From Massospora cicadina (Eukaryota > Entomophthoromycota > Entomophthoromycetes > Entomophthorales > Entomophthoraceae): a stretch of 64,000 bases of DNA. Shown here piece after piece: positions 11,966 to 22,800 of this stretch (positions are counted from its first letter, which is position 1; each line of letters begins with the position of its first letter). The translations under genes were made by a program, and so were the position numbers. The notes below the pieces were generated by a model. It searched no databases and was not told where the DNA came from. It was given only the letters and a program-made list of their open reading frames with translations. The DNA is taken from contig JAKSZP010012165.1 of assembly GCA_022478985.1 (NCBI GenBank), positions 1 through 64,000 of the forward strand, read 5' to 3'.

Positions 11966-13578
11966 AAATAGCCACCAACCTTTTAAACCACTATTACACA
12001 AAATCATTGTGCCTATTGTTCAACCAAATATAAACACTTAGCCAAAATGATATATTATTTTCATCTAAAGTATTATATATCAATTTTATATCTTATATAA
12101 AACTAATAATTTAATTTTTCTAATTGAAAAATATAAAAACCTGGTCTGTGTTGGTTCTTTTAATTTATAAAATCTTTGGTATTAAGTTTGGTTAGCCTTG
12201 GTTCATTTGTTTAGAGGAATTATGGAATATATGCCTACATATATATACAATACTTTGTTTATATAATGATTTACTAAATTTACTTTCAACTAGATGCTGA
12301 ATATTCTGTCCCTTGTTGTCTTGCCTTGAATAAATAAAAGAATAGTAAAATAGATGCTGAATGTTTTAAAATAATTAAATGATATTAGAATCTATCTCTA
12401 TTAGCAATCTGGCTGCTGTTACTCACAGTTTTAATATAGGTCAATCTAACCAATCAATTAAGTAATTCAACTATTCCAGTTGTCTCCTTTCAAAAGTTAA
12501 AATGATTAAACACAATGAAGGTATTACCTTATTATAATAGATATGATGTTACTGAAGATCTTGAAGGATACCCCAGCTAAGTTATGTACATGATTTTTAG
12601 CCTTTTACTATAGGGTAAAAGTTATTCCCTTTCCTGTTTATAAATAAAATAAATTAAACAAATTTATTTAATAATTATGGAAGCTTAAGTTGATATTTAT
12701 ATAAAAAGATAAAATAAATTTTTATTAAAAATATGCAAGTTACTAGAGCATAGTGGATCTAATTAACATGAAGATTGAGGCAAATAGTCTGGCTTGATGA
12801 TTGAATAAACATTTGATTGTCTGGTTCAATCCATTTTTACCACAGTTTTGAGTTTACCGTATTTGTCAAATATGAATTAGGGTTTGGCTGGCTTATCATA
12901 AGTATATCATAGCAGATAATTTATAAAGTTTAAGACAGTTAAATAAAGATTATACCTTTTATCAGCTTTAACTATAATCTGGATCAGACAGGATTTGATT
13001 TAAGGCTGGCTGGCCCAGCCTCAGACTACCAAAAGCAAATAAAGAAACAATAATTATAGACCAATCAAGGCAGTATTAAACTGCTACTATAGTATAGCTA
13101 GAAGAGATAGGGGGGTTGAGAGGGGTACAAATGAATATCTTATGTTTAATGTTCAAAAGCAGATAAGAGTAAGTCAATGTATTATGATATAGAGAAAAGC
13201 TAGTAACAGGACCAGACAAGATTGATTTACCTAGGATACTGAATTGAAATGTGAGGACTTGATATTATTATATAGTACCAGTTCAGATTTAATTAACTAT
13301 AGTCAGAAGCAGCTTAGTAGCTGCAGCTAAACTGATATTGAGTAGCTAGTGATAAACCTTAACACCTAAAGACCTGATTCAAGAATATCAGGAGTTTTCC
13401 AAATGAATTTTGAAGGTGCATAACAATATTTGTGGAAGAGTTGAATACAAGGGAGTATCCATAGGAGTGCTGATATATGACCATTTGAAATAAAATTTGC
13501 ATTAGAATATTTTCCTATTTTAAAATAGATTTATTATTTTTAACCTTGATATTGATATTAGTTTATAGGTTTATTATG
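11966..13578. other. AT-rich spacer, no gene seen
   Basis: About 1.6 kb of AT-rich sequence with only short random frames. A small duplicated word 'tagatgctgaat' occurs at ~12291 and ~12350. Confidence 0.5.
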
Positions 13579-13595
13579 ATTATAGTTTTATTTTA

Positions 13596-13884
13596 TTTAA
13601 ATTTAAATTTTATTCGAGGTGGGCCGACCTGGGGACGGTACCGCACCGATTAGGGAAGTGAAGAAAATGGGAAAGGAGGATAAAACCCGGAAAACCTCCA
13701 TGCACGGCGTATGATAGGCCAGGAACTCCATGGACCGCCTTTGCTATTCGCTATCTCGGTTCGGGGCATTGGTGCGCAAAACCAACACAGTCAAAATCGT
13801 CCCCTACCCAAAGTCCATTACCGGGATCGAACTCGGGAGGCAGTGGTAGAGGGTCCAAACTCTACCACTGGGGTATCCTCCCTT
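13596..13884 (-). mobile_element. tRNA-derived SINE, copy 1, with 17 bp target duplication
   Basis: On the minus strand the head reads from ~13884 and carries RNA polymerase III promoter-like boxes: 'ccccagtggtagag' (A box region) and 'gagttcgatcccgg' (B box). The tail at the left is an ATTTAA-type AT repeat. It is flanked by a perfect 17 bp duplication, ATTATAGTTTTATTTTA, at 13579-13595 and 13885-13901. A second copy lies at 15722-16001. This copy keeps many CpG sites and is therefore the younger one. The acceptor and T stems do not fold well as a real tRNA gene. An open frame at 13711-13902 is fortuitous. Confidence 0.88.
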
Positions 13885-13901
13885 ATTATAGTTTTATTTT
13901 A

Positions 13902-14083
13902 GATTTATAATAGATTATTTTTAAAATTGATACTAAGTACAAATATTTTATTGCTGCATTTTAATCATGTAGTAATAATTATACTATACTGTCATTTTAA
14001 CACAGTGATGCTTTACTTGCTTTTTGGTTTACTTTTTATATGTTTAAGGCTTTATATTACAACTGACATGTACTCTTTTACTT
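13902..14083. other. AT-rich spacer
   Basis: Short AT-rich stretch between SINE 1 and repeat X1. Nothing recognised. Confidence 0.5.
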
Positions 14084-14092
14084 ATATTACAT

Positions 14093-15525
14093 AACTAGCG
14101 GAGTTACCCGTGCTTCGCTACGGTGTCTATAGAATTTCAGGTGTATGAAATTGATTAATTTAGATTTTATATATAGTTAAGCAATAACTACTCGGCCAAA
14201 TCTAATTGCTCAATCGAAGCAACCAAAACCACCAACCACTCAGCTAAAACTAACTGAACTTATCAAATCAACCAAAAACTAATCACCCCCAAAGCTAAAT
14301 TGTATCCTATCGATTCAACCAAAAACTATCAACCCACTCAGCCAAGTAAAATAAATATATCAAATCAATCAGATTCTAAATTATTTTAGCTTTTATATTG
14401 GTAGATAGCTATCAATAAGTTCAGAAACCATTAAACCTATTAAAAATTCCAACCTCCAACCACTTAGCTAAAATCAATTAAGCCTGCCAAATTAACTAAA
14501 CCATCAATCACTTACCTGAAACTATTGAGCCTATCGAATCAACCAAAAAATAAACCACTACTCAGCAAAAACCAATTACGGAACTTACAACAGCCAAACC
14601 CTACAACCCCTTATCAAAAACCTATGAAAAAATCAAATTAAATGAATATGAAAATACCCAGCCAAATTGCTATATGATTATATTAGAAATATATGTTCTA
14701 GATCTTAAATAGAACTGATATTTAAATTTATATGATTATTTTAAATAATCACATATTAGCATTCCGTTCCCAAACTTTATAAAATACTTGTGCCAAGTTT
14801 GGTGATTTTTGGCTATTTGCTCGAGATAATGCATCCGATATAAATAAATAAACAGAATGATAGTTTTGTAAAGAAAAGTTTGGCTAATTCCTGTTGATAC
14901 CCAGTTTAGCACATATTTGTTTTTGGGCTTTAAGTTTACCTGATAATCCTAATTAATTCTTTTTTATATTTGTAGATGGTTATCGATAATATAAAAAATC
15001 AAATCATTAAATCAATATAAAATTACCAACCATTCAGGCATACCCAATTAAACCTATCGAATTAACTAAACCACTTAACTAAAACCATTAGATTAAAAAT
15101 AACCAATCACCAACCGCTTCGTAAACCAAAGCTAAATGTATCGAAACAACCAAAATCACAACTAATTACCAAAACCAATCAAATTTATTGAATCAACCAA
15201 TCACTAACTTTATTTAAACCGTTAAGCTTATTAATCAACACAAACCCACCAACCGCTCAACAAAACCATTTAAATACAAATCAACCGAATATCAAACTTC
15301 TCGGCTGTAACAATATACCGATTTCCATTAAAAATATATAAAACTTTCACTTGTTACATATAAAACTTTTTATTTTACTATGAAAATTAAAAATCAGGCT
15401 TCAAGGTGCACACGGAACCCCTCCCATCCACCTATAGCCAAATTTTCAGAGCTCTACATGCTCTAGTTTTGGCTGGGCATCGCGCACACGCACACACGCG
15501 CACACATTTGCTTTTATATATATAG
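14093..15525 (+). mobile_element. X1: 1.43 kb non-coding repeat, tail type I
   Basis: Begins aactagcggagttacccgtg and ends with a CA microsatellite and tatatatatagat. Flanked by a 9 bp duplication ATATTACAT (14084-14092 and 15526-15534). The body is a degenerate tandem array of ~50 bp units built on 'caaccactcagctaaaac' and 'tatcaaatcaaccaaaaa', with no coding capacity. Copies: X2 at 34081 and X3 at 57813. The last ~150 bp ('agagctctacatgctctag' then CA repeats and a TATATAGAT end) look like the 3' end of a non-LTR retrotransposon. I infer a non-autonomous element mobilised by a LINE. Confidence 0.85.
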
Positions 15526-15534
15526 ATATTACAT

Positions 15535-15703
15535 CATATTTTTAAAAGCTCAGTTTGGAGGAATTGATGTAAAATAAATTTATTAAGTTTTTAGTTAAAG
15601 GTAAGTTTGCAATTGATTGATAATCCTTAGGGTATTTAAATTGTTTTTTAAAAGAAAAGTTTTTAATTATATTCTTATTGCTACTTTAAAGAATAGTATT
15701 AAG
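15535..15703. other. AT-rich spacer
   Basis: Nothing recognised between X1 and SINE copy 2. Confidence 0.5.
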
Positions 15704-15721
15704 TACTTTCTTTAGAATGTT

Positions 15722-16001
15722 TTAAATTTTATTTGAGGTGGGCTGACCTGGGGATAATATTGCACCAATTAGGGAAGTGAAGAAAATGGGAAAGGAGGAT
15801 AAAACCCAGAAAACCTCTATGCGCGGCATATGATAGGCCAGGAACTCCATGGACTGCCTTTGCTATTTGCTATCTTAGTTTGGGGCATTGGTGTGCAAAA
15901 CCAACACAGTCAAAATCATCCCCTACCCAAAGTCCATTACCAGGATCAAACTCAGGATGCAGTGGTAGAGGGTCCATACTCTACCACTGGGGTATACTCC
16001 C
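15722..16001 (-). mobile_element. tRNA-derived SINE, copy 2 (older, CpG-depleted)
   Basis: Same ~280 bp sequence as 13596-13884. Almost all differences are CG to TG or CA. Its target duplication TACTTTCTTTAGAATGTT (18 bp) lies at 15704-15721 on the left and at 17590-17607 on the right. The right copy was displaced by a later LINE insertion at the SINE's head end (16005-17581). Confidence 0.85.
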
Positions 16002-16004
16002 TAC

Positions 16005-17581
16005 TTTTTTTAAAATACTCCATACTTTATTAAATAAATTTAAGGAAAAGTAAGAGAGAAGGGTGGAATACAGGCAATTCAGCTGAGGGTAAAGAAAACT
16101 GGGGATTTGGGCCACTAGAGTTCTAGCACCTCTGACCATTGCTGATTGGCAATCGCCATTGCTAGCCACAGTTCTAGCATTGGTGGGCTTACAGGCCATT
16201 CAATTCTCAGTCAATTAGTAGCTTAATCACATGCAGTGAGCAATCCAGAAGGGAAAGCCAAACATGTGGCTTTATAACACCTGGGGATTATGCACAAGAC
16301 TTTTGAGATCCAGCGGAGCTGATCAGAGATAATCCAAATGGTCTTCAATACCAAACCTCTGTGATGGGGGTGCTCATTGCTCAAAACCTTGATGATGAGC
16401 ATACAGTGAATTACCCATATACAATAATGGTAAATGAAGGCTTATAGTTGGATATGAGCCATTCTCAGAGTTTTCATAAAGAACAGGTCCTGCAATGGAT
16501 ATATACCCAGAGGCAAATGATTGCCTGATAGGATGTATTGCATCATGGACCAGTATTTTTTGAACATGGCACATTCATAATAGTTATGTGCTATGTCTGC
16601 TTCCAGTTCGGTCACCAATATAGAGTCACCCCAACCTTGGTTGGTCTTCAATGGATCATCTTAGTTTGGTGATTGGATATTTGGGATTGGCCATCAATAT
16701 ATTATCGAGCTATGGCCCCCTGTCAGAATGCCTTCATTGAGGATTACACCTGATTGTGTATTGGGCATTCTGCCCAATGAGTTACTCATGCTACCAAATC
16801 AATTTTGGTTGGGGACCATTCACCCCCCCAACTGAGCTGTTTCAGGGTTGGCGCCCAACTTGTTCTTTGCCCAAATACCCTGAGCTGATTCAGTAAGTTT
16901 CTCCATATAGGTAGAAAACTTTTTATTGCTTGACTTCATTAGTTTGAATTGCTGATTGTTATTATTTGAATCTGAGTCAGTTTCAGATCCTACCAATACC
17001 TTGTCCAGGTTTTTTGCTTTATTAGCAAGAGTTTTATCACCCTGTGAGGCCCCAGTCCCCCCTGCTGATTGAGGTTCACTGGGGAATATTCCTGACTCTG
17101 CTGTTCTTGGCATCAGCCCTCACTCCCAGAAGGTTGCATTTGTCATCTGGGTATTGGTGGGCGTCAATCCTATGGAGTCAACCCCATCATATGTACTATT
17201 CATTAGTGCTCTGTGACCCATCTCCACGTTTGTTCATTTTATAGTCATTTGTGTCACCAGTTCGTTACTTGGCGCATATGTGGTGGAATGCCCAGCCCCA
17301 TTTCTAGTTGTGTTGGGGCTTGGGCTGGTGGGAAGGTCAGCAGATGGTTTGTCCATCTCAATAACCTTGGTTTTATTATTAATAAAACTCACTATCGCCG
17401 TGGGCAAGCCATCCATTTCTATGTGCTGTGCACAGATGGGCAGCTTGCCTTCCCTACACTTAGTTAGTTGGCCTTTGTTTGCTGTCTATAAAATTGCAGT
17501 ATGGTATGGCAGTTGGTTGCTCTCTCAGTTCTTGTTCAATTCACTTTTTGTTATAAAAAGTGATATTTGTGAGAGAGAGGG
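16005..17581 (-). mobile_element. 5'-truncated LINE insertion nested at SINE 2
   Basis: Minus-strand insertion with a short poly(A) (poly-T at ~16005-16011) and an 11 bp duplication ATACTCCCTAC at 15994-16004 and 17582-17592. Minus-strand reading at ~16600-16500 shows DIAHNYYECAMFKKYW, the His/Cys pattern found after the RT of many LINE ORF2 proteins (zf-RVT-like). Upstream frames (16820-17113, acidic, Ser/Asn-rich) are of unknown origin. The 3' ~470 bp (16014-16485) recurs at 59345-59812 next to another poly-T. The LINE assignment is an inference from poly(A), duplication and the His/Cys patch; no RT catalytic motif remains. Confidence 0.7.
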
Positions 17582-17607
17582 ATACTCCCTACTTTCTTTA
17601 GAATGTT

Positions 17608-18139
17608 ATTTTGAATCTTAATTTAAATTCCAAAGAACTATGTAATTAGTTTTTTTTCTGAATATTATACTGATAAAAATGACTTGAGCTAGTTTACTTT
17701 TATAGTGCAAGTTTTAGATAAAAGTATGAGGAGTATTCATTAAACCTAACCAGTTTTTACTTAGTGTATGTTTACTTGCTCAATTTTTTCTTTTTTCTTT
17801 TGAGATGTTTATTAGTTATTTACACTAAAAGTTTTTTCAGAATCTGTAAATGTATGAGAATTAGTTATTACAATAACTGGCTATATATCAGAAAACTAAA
17901 CAGCTCTAATGGTAATCTACCTGCTGAAATAATGGACTTTTTCTCATAACTTCTAAATGCAGCTTTGTATGTGTATAAGCAAGAACAAAAATTTCTCCCT
18001 TTTTCTGTGCTACATATATTTAGCTAATACACAGGTTTTTTACCTGCAAAGGGCACAATCTATAAATTTCTATTGTTTTGCTACTAGGTGCCACCATATT
18101 GTATTTTTATTCAGTTTCTGCAGTGTAGTAAGAGTTTAA
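17608..18139. other. AT-rich spacer, no gene seen
   Basis: Short open frames here (17764-18139) are T-rich and lack any recognisable motif. Confidence 0.45.
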
Positions 18140-18715
18140 CAAGTTATAGGTAAAATGGTTTACCATTTAGAGAACTTATTTTTGGAATTCATAATTTCCA
18201 CAAATTTTTAATGAATTGTTGTATTGTCACAGGAGATATTAAGTGTGCCAAATTTCAAAGCTCTAGCTAGTTTGAAAGATAATTTAGCTTGAAACTTTTG
18301 AATTAAATAAATATACAGCTGCTCAGCTGTAACAATATCCCAACTACCATCAAAAACAGATAGTATTTTTACTTGTTAAATATTAAACTTTTTGTTTTGA
18401 TAATAAAAATCTAAAACTTTTAATAGATTATTGTACTGTCTTTGGAGGTACATAAGTGTGCCAAATTTTAAAGCTCTAGCTAGTCTAAAAGGTAATTAAA
18501 AACAATTTTAAGATTCTATCACAGACCGACACAGCAAGGGGAGAAAAACATTTTAAACAAGATATGAGTAAAATAATTTAGCATTTTGAAAGCATTTATT
18601 TGTAAAATTTTTGATTTTCACAATGTTTAATGGATTATTGTATTGTCATGGGAGATATAAAGTGTTCCAAATTAACAAAGCTATGGCTAGTCTAGAAGGT
18701 AGTTAAAAATTAATC
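18140..18715. repeat. X-related repeat with three ~210 bp-spaced sub-repeats
   Basis: The phrase 'aagtgtgccaaatttcaaag' then 'gctctagctag' occurs three times with variation (start points ~18213, ~18426, ~18632). The stretch 18317-18400 matches the X body shortly before its tail (gctgtaacaatat, acttgtta.atat.aaactttt). It looks like a decayed relative of X or of the LINE tail that X uses. Confidence 0.6.
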
Positions 18716-18744
18716 ACAAGATTCCATCACAGAAAGAAAGATAC

Positions 18745-19323
18745 TGCAGTGAGTGGAGTTGTTATAAAGTTTGTAGAATTGGTGAGAAACACTGTAAGGT
18801 TTTTGCACAGGGTCAAAACTATTGAGCAATAGATATTTGATATGGAGATTGTCAGCCCACAGGACAGATGTAAAGATTTTAATAAAATATGAAGCAATTG
18901 CTTCAGCCACACTACTTTATTTACTAATATGAAATAGCAGATTCTTCTGCTCAGCTCTCATCTTCCTATTAACAATCCTCCTCCTTCAATAATTTCATCT
19001 CACTTATATCTCAGTGACTTCAGATGATACCATTTCCTCAGCTTAGCTATTCAGTTCTGCCATATTCTCATTGGTTCTGGAAGAGTATGGTATTCTCAAT
19101 TCTCTATTGCCTTAGTTTGAGGCGATCTAATCAATACTTGTCAAATGTCAACAATGCCTTATCACCCTATTTGGAGGCAATCAAATAATAACCCTTTCCA
19201 ACCCAATATCACCTTATCTCAAGGCGCTTAAATAATTGTAAATTAGTATCATGGTTGGCAGATTTTCACCAAAATGCTGTAGCTAATAGGGGTTTATCAT
19301 CCAGTTATATCAGAATCTCAACA
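18745..19323 (-). repeat. Probable 3' LTR of element B
   Basis: The right end is set by the minus-strand purine tract AAAGGGGGTAA followed by TGTTGAGATTC, the same arrangement as in elements C and G. The left end is uncertain and is placed only approximately. No matching 5' LTR was identified: the LTR at 24656-25332 is only distantly similar. Confidence 0.4.
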
Positions 19324-19339
19324 TTACCCCCTTTGACTG

Positions 19340-20950
19340 AATGATAAGTCTCCTATTGTTTATGCACCCAAAGAAACTTTGCATGAACTTGGTTAATGAT
19401 CCAACTTCTCATGGGGTCCTTAATAGTATAGGTGTTGACACTGTTTTCTCAATGACTTCAAATGGATTAATCCAGATACTGGCCAATTTGTGCTCCGCCA
19501 AGACCCATGTTGGTCATGAAATAGAACCATGTCCCCATCCTTGAACTGAGCTAGCACATTACTCCATACCTGATCAGCAGCCTGATTCTTTATCTTCTTG
19601 GCTAAGCTGGATGAGAACGCTTTAGTTTGCAACTTGATCATTGTGTGCATTAGATTAGTCAAATACCATTGATGATCTACTCCACTGGTATCTTCTACGC
19701 ATGCATAAAGCAGGGCCAGAAGGGCAGGGTGTCATCCATATAGTAGCTGAAAGGGACTCTTCCCCATGGCAGAATGGTAGCTAACGTTGTAAGCAAACAT
19801 AGCAATGGAAAGGAGGGAACTCCAACCAGAAGGTTTTCATTACAAATTTCCAGAGTATGTTCACCAAGGTCCCATTAACCCGCTCAACTATCCCAATGGA
19901 CTTGGGGTGATATGGGGTCATCAGAACCCCACAGATGCCCATTATCTTGTTCAACATTAGTAGGATATGCAATGTGAATTTGGTTCCATTACCAATAATA
20001 ATGAACTGAGGACAGCCATGTAACTGGATAATACATTCCATTACAAACTTGGCCACTGTGACAGCCCCCAAGTCTAGTATCACCCTTGCTTCAAACCATC
20101 TGGTCAAGTGATCAATTGCCACCAGAATGTACTTGGACCAATTAGCTCCCATTGACAGAGGGCCAAAGACATCAAGGGAAACCGTATGCTAAGCAAAATG
20201 GGGTTTCACTAACTGGCACAAGGTCTTCTGGTGGGATGGGTTTTCCACTTGGCACTGGTTAAAGCAGGAAATAGTTTTGAGCACGTCAAAGTTTATGCTC
20301 ATCCAATAGTATGAGGTTGCAATGATTCCAGAGTCTTACTTACTCCACCATGTTCAGCTGCTTGGTGTGCGCACATAATGATATTAGATCATATGGAAGG
20401 CCTTGGGATATTCACTGCAGTGTCCACTATCCACTTTTATAATTCACTATTCTTCTGGGACGTATTGGCCCTTATTCCATCTAATACTTTGATGACTTGG
20501 GACGGTTCATCATCATATTTTCCACTAAGAATTTTGTTGTACATTACATCACTGAGATCCGCCATAATGGTTATAGTTGGAAACCTTGACAAGCAATTGA
20601 CTCTAGTGCTTTGCTCCAGGTTGGTGGAGAATCTCAAAGTCAAAAGCCTGAAGTTTGAGGGCCCATTGGGCTAGACGCCCTTCAGGCTCCTTGGGGTTCT
20701 GCAACCAGCATAACAAAGCATGATCCATCATGACTTTAAATTTAACTCCATGCAAATACACTCTAGATTGCTTATATGCATATATTACCGCTCAGAACTA
20801 CCACTCAGTCATGGTATAATTACGTTTGTGGTAATTCAGGCTTTGACTGCAGTACACCACTAGATGCTCTCACACTTTGTCATCTTTTTATAATGGAACT
20901 ACCCCAATGGCGGAAAGAGATGCATCCATCTGGATGATGGACCCTTTATC
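19340..20950 (-). pseudogene. Element B: integrase and RNase H remnant
   Basis: Minus-strand end of a Ty3 pol. The integrase core is clear at 19781-20152: VAIDHLTRW, then IGNGTKF where an aspartate is expected (D to G), then YHPKSIGIVERVNGTLVNIL with the catalytic glutamate. The C-terminal stretch at 19420-19662 carries FKDGDMVLF. Above 20.2 kb the RNase H part is broken by stops. The mutated DDE aspartate and the stops make the copy inactive. Confidence 0.8.
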
Positions 20951-22800
20951 AAAATTAGGGTAGCGCAGCACTGGCGCACTGATTAGCGCCATTTGAAGTG
21001 TACAAAGGAGCATTTTCAGCGTTCCATCCACTCAAACATGACATCCTTTTTTAAAAACTCAAACTGCGGACCTCCAATACAACTGAAGTTGGGTATAAAG
21101 CGGCAGTAGTAGCCAACCATCCCAAAAATACTTTTATATCACGCTTACTGTTTAGCATAGTCATCTTTTGGATAGCCTCCACCTTGGCTGGTTGGGGCTT
21201 CATCCCAGTCACATCTACCACAAACCCAAGGTACTCCAGTTGGTCCTTAAAGAAGTGGCATTTAGGGGCTTGATTTTAATGTTGACCTCCCCAAGTCAGT
21301 GGAAGATCTCCTCCAGGTGGGTAAGATGCTTGGAGAATGTATGCAAAAAGATATTAATATTATAAAGTTACATGAGGATGCATAACAGCTTCAGGTTGCT
21401 GAGAATGTTGTCCATGGCTCACTGAAACATAGCTGGGGCATTAAATAGACCTTGAGGTATACAGGCCAGTTGGAAAGGTCCCTTGGACGTGATAATGGGC
21501 ATTTCTATTGTTCCACCATGGGCAACTCAATTTGCCAATATGCAGATATCAAATCCATTGCTGAGAAATAAAAGAGCTCCTCCCAACCAATCCAAGGCAT
21601 TGTCAATTCGTGGCAAGGGGTATGATTCCTTCTTGGTAATTCTGTTGAGCTTCCAATAGTCTATTAATACCCAGTTGGTGCCATCCTTCTTTTTGACAAT
21701 CACAACAGTTAAAGCCCATGAACTTTTTGATGGGTCAAGCATCCCTTGCTCCAGTAGCTTTTCAATCTCCTCTGTTACTACTTCCTCAGCTGCCCTAGAC
21801 TGTCAGATTGGCTGAGACCTAATGTGGGATGATTGTCCACTCAATAGCCTCTCTCCGTGCACACTCTAAATTGTGGTCGTTGATGGCAAAGATCTCCTTA
21901 TATTTTTGGAATAAAGCTATCATCTGATATTTTTACACTTCTGATAACTCCATTAAATTTTTGTGCGGTACCACTGCCATTACGCCAAGCTGTGGTTCAA
22001 AGGGTAGATCAAATTCATCTAGAAACTCAAACTCATAAACTGGAAAACCTCCTCCACTGGGGTCAAGTGTAAAAACGTCACTATTTGCTGTCAGCGTATT
22101 TGCATTGGTTTTTGCTGTAGATTTGCTAACAAGGCCTTGATCTCCCCATGTCCCAGTATAATAATGCCTGGAGCCACATGTGGCTCAAGCAGCAACTGCT
22201 AATAAGGGCCAATGATCTCTTCATAAAGCCCATCTGGCACTTCTACCTCTAATTCAGTGTTTACTATTACTTGGTGTCCATATGGGATGGATATAGCTCT
22301 AGCAGCTCTGAGTGACAGCCCTTGATATTCATATACCTGCTGGGGAAGGGCCAGGTCTTGCTCTTTAGTTGATGGTAGTTAACCGAAATCACCTCATCAC
22401 TATAGGCCAAGTTGAAATGTCCCATGTGCACTGAGTCTTTTGGCACTCCATTGGATGTAAAATAAATTGATATCTTCTGCCCCAAAATTTTGAAGCTCTC
22501 CTCCATAATATCAATGACAACCCCATAGTGTCACATGAAAGTAATTCTATTTAACAGGTCATAATTACTGTTTGGTAACACTATTGCTGGGGCTACCATA
22601 ACACTTGACCCAAACTGCAACGGAAGTGCACTGTACGCTCCCTCAGAGACCATGTTTTCTACTCCAGCAGTCCCATACACCAATCGATGTTCTACATTAA
22701 GTTTTAGTGTCAGCTTTGCCACCAACTTAGTGGAAACTATATTGACTGGAGCACCCATATCTAATATAACGCAAACCCAGTTTTTTGCTACAACAATGTC
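20951..22800 (-). pseudogene. Element B: reverse transcriptase and protease remnant
   Basis: RT: SSWALTVVIVKKKDG, then LIDYWKLNRITKKESYPLPR at 21742-21600. The catalytic region further downstream (~21.4-21.0 kb) is disrupted. Protease: LDMGAPVNIVSTKLV at ~22765-22720, where the usual D-T-G active site reads D-M-G (ACG to ATG, a CpG-type change), and a NSNYDLLN motif at ~22560. PVNIVSTKL is shared with element C protease, which groups B with C. Order and strand agree with the integrase downstream. Confidence 0.8.

Noticed and set aside
14160..15300. CRISPR-like array because of short repeated words in X
   Set aside because: Units are degenerate and without unique spacers, and the context is a eukaryotic repeat.
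15480..15525. CA/CG microsatellite as an independent locus
   Set aside because: It is the 3' tail of X1 and occurs in modified form in X3.
17764..18139. Small hydrophobic frames as membrane peptides
   Set aside because: They are by-products of T-rich sequence and have no conserved partner.
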